From SIG673 sp045658525 (GTDB lineage Bacteria; Bacillota; Clostridia; Oscillospirales; CAG-272), in assembly GCA_045658525.1 (NCBI GenBank), contig JAZOVD010000086.1:1-25845 (forward strand): 25,845 nt of DNA, written 5' to 3'. The notes below the pieces were generated by a model. The model was not told the DNA's origin, did no database searches, and was given only the letters and a program-made list of their open reading frames with translations. Every line of letters starts with the position of its first letter. Within the stretch, counting starts at the first letter, position 1. Positions 1 through 7,988 of this stretch are shown here, in pieces. A program made the translations under genes and the position numbers.

Positions 1-27
1 ATGAAAATATAATGCGGTAATTTAGCC

Positions 28-117
28 GTCATCCTGAGCGTAGCCCCGAGATTCCACCTTCGCTTGCGCTCGGTGCTGCCTTGCAGTTCGATTTCGCGTT
101 GCTTCACTCAGAATGAC
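28..117. repeat. Intergenic inverted-repeat (REP/MITE-like) element
   Basis: Arms GTCATCCTGAG (28-38) and CTCAGAATGAC (107-117) are complementary except for one position, and enclose about 68 bases. This arm pair resembles short dispersed intergenic repeats I associate with many bacterial genomes, including Clostridia. Only one copy lies in this window, so the repetitive nature is inferred from resemblance. Two smaller palindromes follow: GTCG/CGAC around 127-139 and AAAACG/CGTTTT at 152-169. Apart from these I see nothing in 1-238: no T-box and no convincing promoter for the his genes. Confidence 0.5.
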
Positions 118-238
118 ACGGGGCAAGTCGAAATCCGACCGCAGGGAGGATAAAACGTGCAAGCGTTTTGGATCTTCAAAAATTAATCACATTAGTAATA
201 ATAAAATCACAAATCACGGTAAGAAAGGCGGTATCGAA

Positions 239-823
239 ATGAGAACTGCTACCAAAACGAGAAACACTAAGGAAACACAGATAAATATGATGCTCACCTT
301 AGAGCCGAGCGAAAAAGCAGGTCTTTACGGAGAAACGGGTATAGGCTTTTTCGACCATATGCTCAATTCCTTCTGCGTACACGGCGGCTTTAACGTTAAG
401 CTCGAAATGAAGGGCGATATAAACGTTGACGGACACCATACGGTTGAGGACGTGGGAATAGTTCTCGGCTCGCTCTTTGCCGAGGTGCTGGGTGACAAGG
501 GCGGTATAAAGCGTTTCGGTCACGCGTTCGTTCCGATGGACGAGGCTCTGGCGTTTGCCGCGGTGGATATAAGCGGACGCGCGTATCTCGTTTACGACGT
601 TCCCGTTACCGCGCCTATGATAGGCGATTACGACGCTCAGCTTACGAATGAGTTTATGCGCGCGCTTGCCTTTAATATGGGCGCCACTCTGCACGTTAAA
701 GCCGAGTACGGTATAAACGAGCATCATATCACCGAGGCGGTCTATAAGGCTGTGGCAAGAGCTGTTTCCGAAGCCGTTACCGAAAAGGCGGGCGGCGTGC
801 TTTCAACGAAGGGCGTGCTTTGA
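239..823 (+). CDS. hisB: Imidazoleglycerol-phosphate dehydratase
   Basis: Monofunctional HisB of 194 aa, the normal length for the family. It dehydrates imidazole glycerol phosphate to imidazole acetol phosphate in cytoplasmic histidine synthesis. The metal-binding signatures are visible: FFDHML near residues 37-42, DGHHTVEDVGI near 64-74, and the second-half repeat EYGINEHHITEA near the C-terminus. The reading frame stays open upstream to position 113, but the start at 239 is preferred because it follows an AAAGG-type ribosome binding site at 224-228 and begins the conserved protein; the upstream extension reads through the repeat element. It is the first gene of the five his genes seen. hisG, hisD and hisC are not in the window and may lie elsewhere. 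Confidence 0.95.
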   Translation: MRTATKTRNTKETQINMMLTLEPSEKAGLYGETGIGFFDHMLNSFCVHGGFNVKLEMKGDINVDGHHTVEDVGIVLGSLFAEVLGDKGGIKRFGHAFVPMDEALAFAAVDISGRAYLVYDVPVTAPMIGDYDAQLTNEFMRALAFNMGATLHVKAEYGINEHHITEAVYKAVARAVSEAVTEKAGGVLSTKGVL

Positions 824-827
824 TTTT

Positions 828-1448
828 ATGAAAAAAATAGGTATAATCGATTATGGAATGGGTAATCTCCATTCCGTTGAAAACGCACTCCGTTATATCG
901 GCGCGGATGTCTTCATTTCAGACGACAAGAATGAGCTTTCAAAGGCTGATGGACTGATACTCCCCGGTGTGGGTGCGTTCCCTGATGCTTCCGAGCGTCT
1001 TTCGGCGGCGGGATTTCCCGAATTTATAAGAAAAGAAACGGAAAGCAAGCCGCTTCTCGGAATATGTCTTGGAATGCAACTTCTTTTTGAAAAGAGCTAT
1101 GAGTTCCGTGAGTGCGAGGGTCTTGGCTTTATAAAGGGCGAGGTAATAAGACTTAAAGCGGGCGAAAACGATAAGCGTTACAAGATCCCGCATATAGGCT
1201 ACAATCTGCTTACAGAGGTAAATAGGTCTCCGCTTACTGAGGGGATAGACGACGGCACCTGCTTCTACTTTGTTCACTCGTATATGGGCGTTTGTCGCGA
1301 TAGGGGTCAGCTTATTTCTGTTACGGAGTACGGCGAGGAGGTCACCGCGATCGTTGGAAGCGGTAACGTTTTCGGAACTCAGTTCCACCCCGAAAAGAGC
1401 GGTGAACCGGGTCTTAAACTTCTTTCAAACTTCAAAAATATGCTGTAA
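828..1448 (+). CDS. hisH: Imidazole glycerol phosphate synthase, glutaminase subunit
   Basis: Class I glutamine amidotransferase subunit that supplies ammonia from glutamine to HisF, which forms IGP and the purine precursor AICAR. The 206-aa protein carries the nucleophile motif LGICLGMQ with Cys80, the oxyanion region PGVGAF near 46-51, and the His/Glu pair in TQFHPEKS (His187, Glu189), so the catalytic triad is complete. It starts 4 nt after the hisB stop, consistent with translational coupling. Its partner hisF follows hisA in the same operon, the usual order. Confidence 0.96.
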   Translation: MKKIGIIDYGMGNLHSVENALRYIGADVFISDDKNELSKADGLILPGVGAFPDASERLSAAGFPEFIRKETESKPLLGICLGMQLLFEKSYEFRECEGLGFIKGEVIRLKAGENDKRYKIPHIGYNLLTEVNRSPLTEGIDDGTCFYFVHSYMGVCRDRGQLISVTEYGEEVTAIVGSGNVFGTQFHPEKSGEPGLKLLSNFKNML

Positions 1449-1460
1449 GGAATTATAAAA

Positions 1461-2177
1461 ATGATAATTTTACCTGCGATAGATATTCTTGACGGAAAAG
1501 CTGTCAGGCTTTTCAGAGGAGACTACAATACCGCCGAAAAGGTCGCTTCCGACCCTTTCGATGCGGCAAAGGAATTTGAAAATGGCGGAGCGGAATATCT
1601 GCATTTAGTCGATCTTTCGGGCGCGCGCTCCGGAAGTGCGGACGGGATAGACGTTATATGCAAGATAGCCTCGTCGGTCAAGATGAGGACCGAGGTCGGT
1701 GGCGGAATACGCTCGATGGAGACGGTGCGCCGTTATCTTGAAGGCGGAGTTGACCGCGTTATACTCGGCACTGCGGCGATAAACAATAAAACCCTGCTCT
1801 CCGAGGCGCTTGATGCCTACGGTGACAGGATAATAGTCGGAATAGACGCGAGAAACGGTATGGTAAGCGTTTCGGGTTGGCTTAAAGATTCCGATATAAC
1901 CTATACCGAGCTTGCCAAAGAGTGCGAAAAGCTTGGTGTAAAGAATATAATATTTACCGATATAAGCCGTGACGGCTCTCTTGCCGGACCTAACCTCGAA
2001 ATGCTGAAAACTCTTTCGGAAACTGTCTCCTGCGATATAACCGCGTCGGGCGGCATCAAGACGATAGACGATATACGCGCTCTTAAAGAAATGGGGCTTT
2101 ACGGTGCTATATGTGGAAAGTCGCTTTACAGCGGTACGCTCAATCTCGGTGAGGCGCTCAGCGTGGCAAGAGGTTAA
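1461..2177 (+). CDS. hisA: ProFAR isomerase
   Basis: Phosphoribosylformimino-5-aminoimidazole carboxamide ribotide isomerase, a TIM-barrel enzyme catalysing the Amadori rearrangement of ProFAR to PRFAR. The 238-aa product begins IILPAIDILDGKAVRL with the catalytic Asp8, has the second catalytic Asp in VGIDARNG near residue 129, and phosphate-binding glycine loops VGGGIRS and ASGGIK in the two half-barrels. It lies 12 nt after hisH and 6 nt before hisF. The ribosome binding site is AAGGAATT upstream of 1461. Confidence 0.96.
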   Translation: MIILPAIDILDGKAVRLFRGDYNTAEKVASDPFDAAKEFENGGAEYLHLVDLSGARSGSADGIDVICKIASSVKMRTEVGGGIRSMETVRRYLEGGVDRVILGTAAINNKTLLSEALDAYGDRIIVGIDARNGMVSVSGWLKDSDITYTELAKECEKLGVKNIIFTDISRDGSLAGPNLEMLKTLSETVSCDITASGGIKTIDDIRALKEMGLYGAICGKSLYSGTLNLGEALSVARG

Positions 2178-2183
2178 AACGGT

Positions 2184-2939
2184 ATGATAACAAAGAGAAT
2201 AATCCCCTGCCTTGACGTTAAGAACGGCAGGGTGGTAAAGGGAACGAATTTCGTAGAACTCCGCGATGCGGGTGATCCCGTTGAGGCGGCTAAGCTCTAC
2301 AACGCGCAGGGCGCGGACGAGCTTGTTTTCCTCGATATAACCGCATCAAACGAGGAAAGAAAGACTATTGTTGACGTAGTTGAGATGACGGCGAGAGAGG
2401 TATTTATGCCCCTTACTGTCGGTGGCGGTATAAGAACGGTAGAGGATTTCAGAACGATACTGCTTGCCGGTGCGGACAAGGTCTCCGTAAACTCCGCGGC
2501 GGTCAAGGATAAGTATTTACTTAGCCGTGCGGCGGACAAGTTCGGAAATCAATGCGTGGTTATCGCTATTGACGCGAAGAAGGTCGGAGACCGTTTTCAC
2601 GTTTACATAAACGGCGGAAGAATAGATACGGGAATGGACGCTATCGAATGGGCGATAGAAGCCGAAAGGCTCGGTGCGGGTGAGATCCTGCTGACGAGTA
2701 TGGACGCCGACGGCACGAAAGCAGGGTTTGATATAGAGCTTACCAAGGCGGTTACTGACGCGGTAAATATTCCAGTTATAGCCTCGGGCGGTTGCGGATC
2801 GAAGGAGCATTTCCGCGAGGTTTTCGAGGTTGCGGGGGCGGACGCTGCGCTTGCGGCATCGCTTTTCCACTACAAAGAGCTTACCGTGGGCGAGGTCAAG
2901 GATTACCTTAACACATACGGTATTCCCGTAAGAAGATAA
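2184..2939 (+). CDS. hisF: Imidazole glycerol phosphate synthase, cyclase subunit
   Basis: TIM-barrel cyclase that combines PRFAR with ammonia from HisH to give IGP and AICAR. The 251-aa protein starts KRIIPCLDVKNGRVVKG with catalytic Asp11, and has the second catalytic Asp in IAIDAKK near residue 130. Phosphate loops are TVGGGIRT and IASGGCGS. Length and both half-barrel signatures are normal for the family. The AICAR released here feeds purine synthesis; its phosphorylated form ZTP is the ligand of the riboswitch class that the pflB leader in this window resembles, a link that is inference only. Confidence 0.97.
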   Translation: MITKRIIPCLDVKNGRVVKGTNFVELRDAGDPVEAAKLYNAQGADELVFLDITASNEERKTIVDVVEMTAREVFMPLTVGGGIRTVEDFRTILLAGADKVSVNSAAVKDKYLLSRAADKFGNQCVVIAIDAKKVGDRFHVYINGGRIDTGMDAIEWAIEAERLGAGEILLTSMDADGTKAGFDIELTKAVTDAVNIPVIASGGCGSKEHFREVFEVAGADAALAASLFHYKELTVGEVKDYLNTYGIPVRR

Positions 2940-2965
2940 ATTAGGTATCAGAAAGGAACAATACA

Positions 2966-3625
2966 ATGGAAGATTTAAAGGTGTTTTTCAAAAAGGGCGA
3001 GCTTATTCCCGCAGTAGTTCAGGATTATAAGACCAAGGAAGTTCTTATGCTCGCTTATATGAACGAGGAGTCGCTTGGAAAGACGCTCGAAACGGGCACG
3101 ACTTGGTTTTACAGCAGAAGCAGGCAGGAGCTTTGGAACAAGGGCGCAACCTCGGGTCACGTTCAGTACGTTAAGAAGATAGATTACGACTGCGATGAGG
3201 ATACGCTTTTGGTGTTCGTTGAGCAGGTCGGTGCGGCTTGTCACACGGGCAACAGAAGCTGCTTTTACCGCACTCTTGCGGAAAACGCGGAAGTTCCTTC
3301 GGCTAATCCGCTTCTCGATCTCGCAGAGGTCGTCGAGCATAGAAAGACCAATCCCGAGGAAGGCTCATATACCTGTTATCTCTTTGAAAAGGGACTTGAC
3401 AAGATACTGAAAAAGGTTGGCGAGGAGTGTGCTGAAACTATAATCGCGGCTAAGAACGGTGACAAAACCGAGCTTACGGGTGAGATCTCCGATCTTATTT
3501 ATCACCTTATGGTCATGATGAGCCAGTGCGAGCTTCCTGTTTCGGAGATCATGGATGAGCTTGAACGCCGTTCGCACAAGATAGGTAACCTCAAAAAAAT
3601 GAAGGTCGTTGATCGACTTACGTGA
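2966..3625 (+). CDS. hisI: Bifunctional phosphoribosyl-AMP cyclohydrolase / phosphoribosyl-ATP pyrophosphatase
   Basis: HisIE fusion of 219 aa. Residues 1 to about 105 form the HisI cyclohydrolase, with the metal motif DYDCDEDTLL and the cysteines of ACHTGNRSCF. Residues from about 115 form the HisE pyrophosphatase, an all-alpha MazG-like domain with KKVGEECAETIIAAK and the acidic pair in GEISDLIYHL. The two domains perform steps 2 and 3 of histidine synthesis. The start follows GAAAGGAAC at 2951-2959. It is the last gene of the operon and is followed by a strong terminator. Confidence 0.96.
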   Translation: MEDLKVFFKKGELIPAVVQDYKTKEVLMLAYMNEESLGKTLETGTTWFYSRSRQELWNKGATSGHVQYVKKIDYDCDEDTLLVFVEQVGAACHTGNRSCFYRTLAENAEVPSANPLLDLAEVVEHRKTNPEEGSYTCYLFEKGLDKILKKVGEECAETIIAAKNGDKTELTGEISDLIYHLMVMMSQCELPVSEIMDELERRSHKIGNLKKMKVVDRLT

Positions 3626-3662
3626 GGATTTTCTCTTCTTTCTTGAAAGAAAGAAGCAAAGA

Positions 3663-3714
3663 ACTTCCCTCACACTCCCCACTTATTATGGAGTGTGTGA
3701 GGGAAGTGTTTTTT
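3663..3714 (+). terminator. Intrinsic terminator of the his operon
   Basis: The arm ACTTCCCTCACACTCC and a downstream arm GGAGTGTGTGAGGGAAGT pair over about 16 bp with a two-base bulge, closed by an AT-rich loop and followed by a run of six T. It lies 38 bases after the hisIE stop, so the operon ends here. Confidence 0.88.
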
Positions 3715-3825
3715 CTTTTACTAAAAAAGCGAAATCTTCACCTAAACCGTTCGTAATCATAATTTATGCGTTCCAAATATCTATGCGAAATGTATTTGTA
3801 TGACATCACGATTACCAAATACAAT

Positions 3826-3853
3826 AAAAAACGGCGGAATTACCGCCGTTTTT
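3826..3853. terminator. Bidirectional terminator at the end of pflA
   Basis: AACGGCGG and CCGCCGTT form an 8-bp perfect stem around a short AATTA-type loop, with A residues on one side and T on the other, so it can work in both directions. It abuts the pflA stop codon (3855-3857 on the minus strand) and mainly ends the pfl transcript. Confidence 0.85.
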
Positions 3854-3854
3854 A

Positions 3855-4577
3855 TTATTTAATTGAAGAAATAACCTCTTTTAGCTTGGTTATCGTTTCC
3901 TCCGAACACTCGGGAGTGTTAGCGAGAGGGAACGGGATACCGAGCTTTTCGTATTTTGCGGTGCAAAGCTTACGGAACGGAAGAAGCTCAAATTCAAATT
4001 TATCAAGCACGCTTTTTGCAAGCTCATAGACTTTTTTGACGCTTTCCTCGCTGTCGGTAAGTCCCGGAACGACGACGTGTCTTACAATAACGTTTGTGTC
4101 CGTTTCCTTGCAGAGCTTTAAAAATCCGAGCACGTCAGAGAGCTTTATTCCAAGATACTCCCGGTACATTTCTTCGTTTGGAAATTTTATGTCACAAAGA
4201 ACCGTGTCGGTATGAGTAAGCAGCTTCTTTACGGAATCGTTTGGACGTATTCCGGCGGTGTCGAGGGCTGTGTTTATTCCGTTTTTATGTAGCTTTTCAA
4301 AAAACTCAGTCAGAAATTCGGTCTGCATAAGCGGCTCGCCGCCCGAAACGGTAACTCCGCCATTTTCACCGAAATAGCTTTTGTAGCGAATCACCTTGTT
4401 TACCAGCTCGTCCGAGGTGTATTCCTCTCCGCCGTCGAAGCTGCGGGTGTCGGGGTTATGGCAGTATGGACAACGGTATGGACATCCCTGCGTGAATATC
4501 ACGAAGCGTATTCCCGGACCGTCCACCGCGCCGAGGCTTTGAAAGGAATGTATCCTTCCTTTTTTTACGTCTGTCAT
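3855..4577 (-). CDS. pflA: Pyruvate formate-lyase activating enzyme
   Basis: Radical-SAM activase of 240 aa that abstracts a hydrogen from the glycine of PflB to make the glycyl radical under anaerobic conditions. The iron-sulfur motif CxxxCxxC is at Cys32, Cys36 and Cys39 (GCPYRCPYCHNPDT), followed by the SAM-binding GGE motif in VTVSGGEPL. Length matches short-form PflA proteins. Its start lies 4 nt after the pflB stop, so the two are co-transcribed and probably translationally coupled. Confidence 0.95.
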   Translation of the reverse strand: MTDVKKGRIHSFQSLGAVDGPGIRFVIFTQGCPYRCPYCHNPDTRSFDGGEEYTSDELVNKVIRYKSYFGENGGVTVSGGEPLMQTEFLTEFFEKLHKNGINTALDTAGIRPNDSVKKLLTHTDTVLCDIKFPNEEMYREYLGIKLSDVLGFLKLCKETDTNVIVRHVVVPGLTDSEESVKKVYELAKSVLDKFEFELLPFRKLCTAKYEKLGIPFPLANTPECSEETITKLKEVISSIK

Positions 4578-4581
4578 TTTA

Positions 4582-6813
4582 TCACATATTTCCGTGGAAG
4601 GTACGCGCTATGACTTCCTTCTGCTGTTCCTTGGAAAGCTTATGGAAGTTTACCGCGTATCCGGAAACTCTTATGGTAAGGTTGGGGTACTTTTCGGGGT
4701 GCTCGGAGGCATCTATGAGCATAGCGCGGTCAAATACGTTGACGTTAAGGTGCTGGGCCTTCTGCGCGAAATATCCGTCGATTATTCCGCAAAGGTTTTC
4801 ATATCTCGTTTCCTCGTCCTTGCCGAGTGCCGCGGGAACTATGCAGAACGTATTTGATATTCCGTCCTTACATACGTCGTAGGAGAGCTTGGCTACGGAA
4901 TTGAGGGATGCGAGCGCGCCGCTTGCGTCTCTGCCGTGCATCGGGTTAGCGCCGGGAGCGAAAGGCTCGCCCGCGCGTCTGCCATCGGGGGTATTACCCG
5001 TTTTCTTACCGTAAACAACGTTAGAGGTTATGGTAAGAATGGAGAGCGTATGCTCGGAATTACGGTAGATGGGGTTCTTTTTAAGCTCGTCGCAGAACTT
5101 CTTTATCTGTTCTTTTGCTATATCGTCCGCGCGGTCATCGTCGTTTCCGTACTTCGGGAAGTCTCCGACGGTCTCGAAATCGGTTATAAGTCCCGTTTCG
5201 TCGCGGATAACCTTTACCTTTGCGTACTTTATCGCGGAGAGCGAGTCGGCAAGAACGGAAAGTCCCGCTACGCCGAACGCCATATAACGGTGTATCTCGG
5301 AGTCGTGGAGAGCCATTTGGAGACTCTCGTAGCAGTATTTATCGTGGACAAAATGGATCATATTCATCGCCTTGACGTAGGTCGAGGCGAGCCAAGGACG
5401 GTACTCGTCCATAAGTTCGCATACGGTATCGTAGTCAAGATATTCGCCCTCGAAGCGTCTGCCCTCGGGCGCTACCTGCATTCCGCTCTTTTCGTCTTTT
5501 CCGCCGTTGAGGCTCATAAGAAGGAGCTTTACGAGGTTAGCTCTCGCTCCGAAGAACTGCATATCCTTTCCGACACGCATAGCGGAAACGCAACAAGCTA
5601 TCGCGTAATCATCGCCGTAGATCGGACGCATTACATCATCGTTTTCGTACTGTACGGAGTCGGTGTCGCAGGATACCTTCGCGGCGAAGCGCTTGAAGCC
5701 CTTCGGCAGGTCATTTGACCAAAGAACGGTCATATTCGGCTCCGCGGAGGGTTTGAGGTTATAGAGTGTATTGAGCATACGGAAGGAGTTCTTGGTTACG
5801 AGAGTTCTTCCGTCATCGCCCATACCGCCGATCGCCTCGGTTATCCACATAGGATCACCTGCGAAAAGCTCGTTATATTCGGGGGTTCTGAGGTGACGAG
5901 CCATACGGAGCTTCATTACAAAGTCGTCCATAAGCTCCTGTATCTCGGATTCGGTATATTTTCCGCTCGCGAGGTCGCGCTCGAAGTATATATCAAGGAA
6001 CGTAGAAACTCTTCCAAGGCTCATCGCCGCGCCGTTCTGCTCCTTGATCGCTCCGAGATAACCGAAGTACAGCCACTGTACCGCTTCCTTGGAGTCGGTC
6101 GCGGGGAGAGAGATGTCAAAGCCGTAGCTTGCCGCCATTCTCTTGAATGCTTCAAGTGAACGTATCTGGCGGAATATCTCCTCTAATTTTCTTATTTCTT
6201 CCTCTCCGACCGTTCCGTCGGCAATATTCTTTTTATCCTTTTTCTTTTCCTCGATAAGCTTATCGACTCCGTAGAGGGCAACTCTGCGGTAGTCACCGAT
6301 TATTCTTCCTCTGCCGTATGCGTCGGGAAGTCCGGTTATTATACCCGTGTGACGCGCGGCACGTATTCCGTCGCTATATACTCTGAATACGCCGTCGTTA
6401 TGAGTTGAACGGTACTTGAAGAGCTTTTCCACCTCGGGAGAGAGCTGATAACCGTAAGCCTCACAAGCCTTTTTGGTCATTTTAAGTCCGCCGAACGGGT
6501 TTATAGCGCGGCGAAGCGGAGCATCGGTCTGAAGTCCGACTATTATCTCGTTTTCTTTATCAAGATAACCGGGAGCGTGAGCTGTGAGCGTGGTCACATG
6601 CTCGGTATCTATGTCGTAAACTCCCCCGCGTTTCGTTTCCTCTGCTAAAAGCTCCGTGAATTTATCAAGAAGCTTGTTTGTGCGTTCTGTCGCCGAGCAA
6701 AGGAAAGAGTCGTCTCCTGTATAAGGGGTGTAGTTATTCTGGATAAAGTCGCGTACATTTATTTCGTTCTGCCATTTTCCGGCTTTGAAGCCGTTCCACT
6801 GTTCAAACATCAT
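4582..6813 (-). CDS. pflB: Pyruvate formate-lyase (formate C-acetyltransferase)
   Basis: Glycyl-radical enzyme that splits pyruvate with CoA into acetyl-CoA and formate, the main anaerobic source of formate for one-carbon metabolism. From the start at 6813 the protein is 743 aa, close to the family norm. It has the adjacent catalytic cysteines (Cys407-Cys408 in AIACCVSAMRVGKDMQF) and the C-terminal radical loop RVSGYAVNF with Gly718. The frame is open upstream to 6933, but that part overlaps the terminator-like leader and encodes nothing family-like; the start at 6813 (or the next codon, 6810) follows AAGGAAAGGAAA. Transcription comes from a consensus promoter at 7021-7049. Confidence 0.95.
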   Translation of the reverse strand: MMFEQWNGFKAGKWQNEINVRDFIQNNYTPYTGDDSFLCSATERTNKLLDKFTELLAEETKRGGVYDIDTEHVTTLTAHAPGYLDKENEIIVGLQTDAPLRRAINPFGGLKMTKKACEAYGYQLSPEVEKLFKYRSTHNDGVFRVYSDGIRAARHTGIITGLPDAYGRGRIIGDYRRVALYGVDKLIEEKKKDKKNIADGTVGEEEIRKLEEIFRQIRSLEAFKRMAASYGFDISLPATDSKEAVQWLYFGYLGAIKEQNGAAMSLGRVSTFLDIYFERDLASGKYTESEIQELMDDFVMKLRMARHLRTPEYNELFAGDPMWITEAIGGMGDDGRTLVTKNSFRMLNTLYNLKPSAEPNMTVLWSNDLPKGFKRFAAKVSCDTDSVQYENDDVMRPIYGDDYAIACCVSAMRVGKDMQFFGARANLVKLLLMSLNGGKDEKSGMQVAPEGRRFEGEYLDYDTVCELMDEYRPWLASTYVKAMNMIHFVHDKYCYESLQMALHDSEIHRYMAFGVAGLSVLADSLSAIKYAKVKVIRDETGLITDFETVGDFPKYGNDDDRADDIAKEQIKKFCDELKKNPIYRNSEHTLSILTITSNVVYGKKTGNTPDGRRAGEPFAPGANPMHGRDASGALASLNSVAKLSYDVCKDGISNTFCIVPAALGKDEETRYENLCGIIDGYFAQKAQHLNVNVFDRAMLIDASEHPEKYPNLTIRVSGYAVNFHKLSKEQQKEVIARTFHGNM

Positions 6814-6858
6814 TTCTATATTTCCTTTCCTTGCTATTTTAGTTATGTAAACATACCG

Positions 6859-6900
6859 AAAAACAAAAGAGCAACATTCTCCCGCTAAGAGAAATGTTGC
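6859..6900 (-). terminator. Leader terminator (attenuator) upstream of pflB
   Basis: Read on the minus strand, GCAACATTTCTC and GGAGAATGTTGC form a long stem around a short loop, followed by TCTTTTGTTTTT. It lies between the pflB promoter and the pflB start, about 45 bases before the ATG, so it would stop most transcripts unless melted. Its 5' arm overlaps the GGGCA of the upstream conserved element, the usual arrangement for a transcription-attenuating riboswitch. Confidence 0.75.
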
Positions 6901-7014
6901 CCAGACGGTCGGCTTTGATCTGCCTGACTTCACCGCGGTGAACTCCGCGACGAAACGCTGTGGCGTTCCGCTTTCCGTCAGAAATCGGGCAGCTGATTAA
7001 CATATTATGTTTAC
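6898..7014 (-). promoter_or_regulatory. Structured pflB leader, possible ZTP (pfl-motif) riboswitch
   Basis: The leader between the pflB promoter and the terminator is GC-rich and self-complementary, unlike the AT-rich spacers nearby. On the minus strand its last part reads GCCGACCGTCTGGGCA (6898-6913), very like the 3' conserved segment I recall for ZTP riboswitches (GCCGnnCGCCUGGGCA). That class was first named the pfl motif and controls purine and one-carbon genes including pyruvate formate-lyase. Upstream, CTGAC/GTCAG and CTGCC/GGCAG can close a helix containing smaller hairpins (for example AACGC/GCGTT and CGCGG/CCGCG). The canonical 5' blocks (UGACUGGCG and GGGGAGC) are not clearly present, only looser versions such as UGACGGA and CGCGGAG. 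It is either a diverged ZTP aptamer or another RNA element. Confidence 0.5.
6997..7013. promoter_or_regulatory. Palindrome at the pflB transcription start
   Basis: TTAACATA and TATGTTTA flank a central T; seven of eight positions are complementary, and the inner AACATA/TATGTT is perfect. It covers roughly +2 to +18 of the predicted transcript, where a bound regulator would block initiation. The adjacent Crp/Fnr-like protein is a candidate binder, but the site does not match the classical CRP or FNR consensus. Confidence 0.4.
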
Positions 7015-7020
7015 AATTAG

Positions 7021-7049
7021 ATTATACCATAAACTCTTATTCTTGTCAA
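7021..7049 (-). promoter_or_regulatory. Consensus sigma-A promoter for pflBA
   Basis: On the minus strand the -35 box TTGACA (7044-7049) and -10 box TATAAT (7021-7026) are both perfect and separated by exactly 17 bases. It lies downstream of the crp-like stop codon, so pflBA has its own strong promoter. Control is therefore likely exerted by the palindrome and attenuating leader that follow. Confidence 0.85.
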
Positions 7050-7109
7050 GATGATTTATACATTATTTTCCGTAATATTTTTATTAACTGCAAAAAGTCT
7101 TATAAACAC

Positions 7110-7787
7110 TTACTGTTCGCTGAATTTTTTCAGCACCTTTACCGTTCTGCGCTCGGTGCTTATTATTCCTTCCTCGGTCATTTTGGTTATCTCGCGCATC
7201 ATGGCTGAACGGTCTGAATTAATATATGAAGCAAGCTCGAGCCAAGTAAACGGAAGCTCGAGTCTTCCAGTTTCCTTTCCGCCGAGACGAAGTCGGAAAT
7301 AACAGAGGAGCTTTTCTCTCATACTGTGACATCCGAGCACCTCTACGCGTTCACTAAGAAGCTTTGCTCTGCTTATAAGCATACTTATAAGGTTTTGCCT
7401 GAGCATATCTCCTTCTCCGCAGCTTACCTTGCAGTCAGTCTCGCAGAAATAACGTATCCTGTCATAATTAAGATAAGCGATCCTCGATCTTACCGCGCAT
7501 TTTACAAGTATGCTGTCGCCCGCCGTCTTGGCATACGACATCGCTTCCGAGAAAATAGAGCCTTCGTGCAGATTTTCAAGCAAGGATTCGTAACCGTTAT
7601 AATCGGTCCTGAGGATAGCCGCGCGTCCGCTGAGTACTATTCCTATACGGTTGGAGCCGCCGCCGTAGTGACAGACCGTTTCGTTCTTCTTATAGTCTAT
7701 GATATGTAATCTCATACACTTTGACATCTTTTGAACTCCCTCGGGAGATATTCCCCTGAAAAGCTCTGTTTCTGATAACTGCAACAT
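7110..7787 (-). CDS. Crp/Fnr-family transcriptional regulator
   Basis: The 225-aa protein has an N-terminal cyclic-nucleotide-binding-like beta-roll (about residues 5-120) and a C-terminal winged helix with the recognition region LELASYINSDRSAMMREITKM near 180-200. The phosphate-binding cassette of true CRP (GELAL...RxA) is not evident, so cAMP is unlikely to be the ligand. Several cysteines occur (in VCHYGG, VKCAVRS and YFCETDCKVSC), compatible with redox or metal sensing but not arranged like the FNR N-terminal cluster. The start follows GGAAGGAGC. It sits directly upstream of pflBA on the same strand and probably regulates it, an inference from position. Confidence 0.85.
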   Translation of the reverse strand: MLQLSETELFRGISPEGVQKMSKCMRLHIIDYKKNETVCHYGGGSNRIGIVLSGRAAILRTDYNGYESLLENLHEGSIFSEAMSYAKTAGDSILVKCAVRSRIAYLNYDRIRYFCETDCKVSCGEGDMLRQNLISMLISRAKLLSERVEVLGCHSMREKLLCYFRLRLGGKETGRLELPFTWLELASYINSDRSAMMREITKMTEEGIISTERRTVKVLKKFSEQ

Positions 7788-7824
7788 ATTTGGTCAGCTC
7801 CTTCCCTTAATATTCGACATTATC

Positions 7825-7853
7825 AGTATAACATTTATTTTTGATTAATGCAA
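7825..7853 (-). promoter_or_regulatory. Probable promoter of the Crp/Fnr-like gene
   Basis: On the minus strand TTGCAT (7848-7853) and TATACT (7825-7830) are spaced by 17 bases. The -10 matches the sigma-A consensus in five of six positions and the -35 in three. The predicted start lies about 30 bases upstream of the ATG at 7787. Confidence 0.5.
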
Positions 7854-7988
7854 GTATAAATATGAAATTTCAGAACGGAAATTTTGTTATGCGGTATTTT
7901 TTCGGCATAAGATAGTCGAAGCTTTGTTAATATTGGTGTATTTATAACCGATAACCGCTTGTCGAAGTTGGTTCTTTTTCACAAAAGG

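Noticed and set aside
157..186. Nine-codon GTG-start frame (MQAFWIFKN) after GGGAGGA, a possible leader peptide
   Set aside because: It contains no histidine codons as a his leader would, and it lies within small palindromes next to the repeat element; a real role cannot be supported.
1..238. T-box or his attenuator upstream of hisB
   Set aside because: No T-box sequence, histidine-codon run or terminator/antiterminator pair is visible.
4936..5718. 260-aa open frame on the plus strand inside pflB
   Set aside because: It is antisense to a well-conserved glycyl-radical enzyme and shows no family-like motifs; it is a codon-bias shadow.
7887..7910. TTATGC/GCATAA hairpin between the crp-like gene and the phage operon
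   Set aside because: A 6-bp palindrome with a 12-base loop and no T-run; too weak to call a site or terminator.
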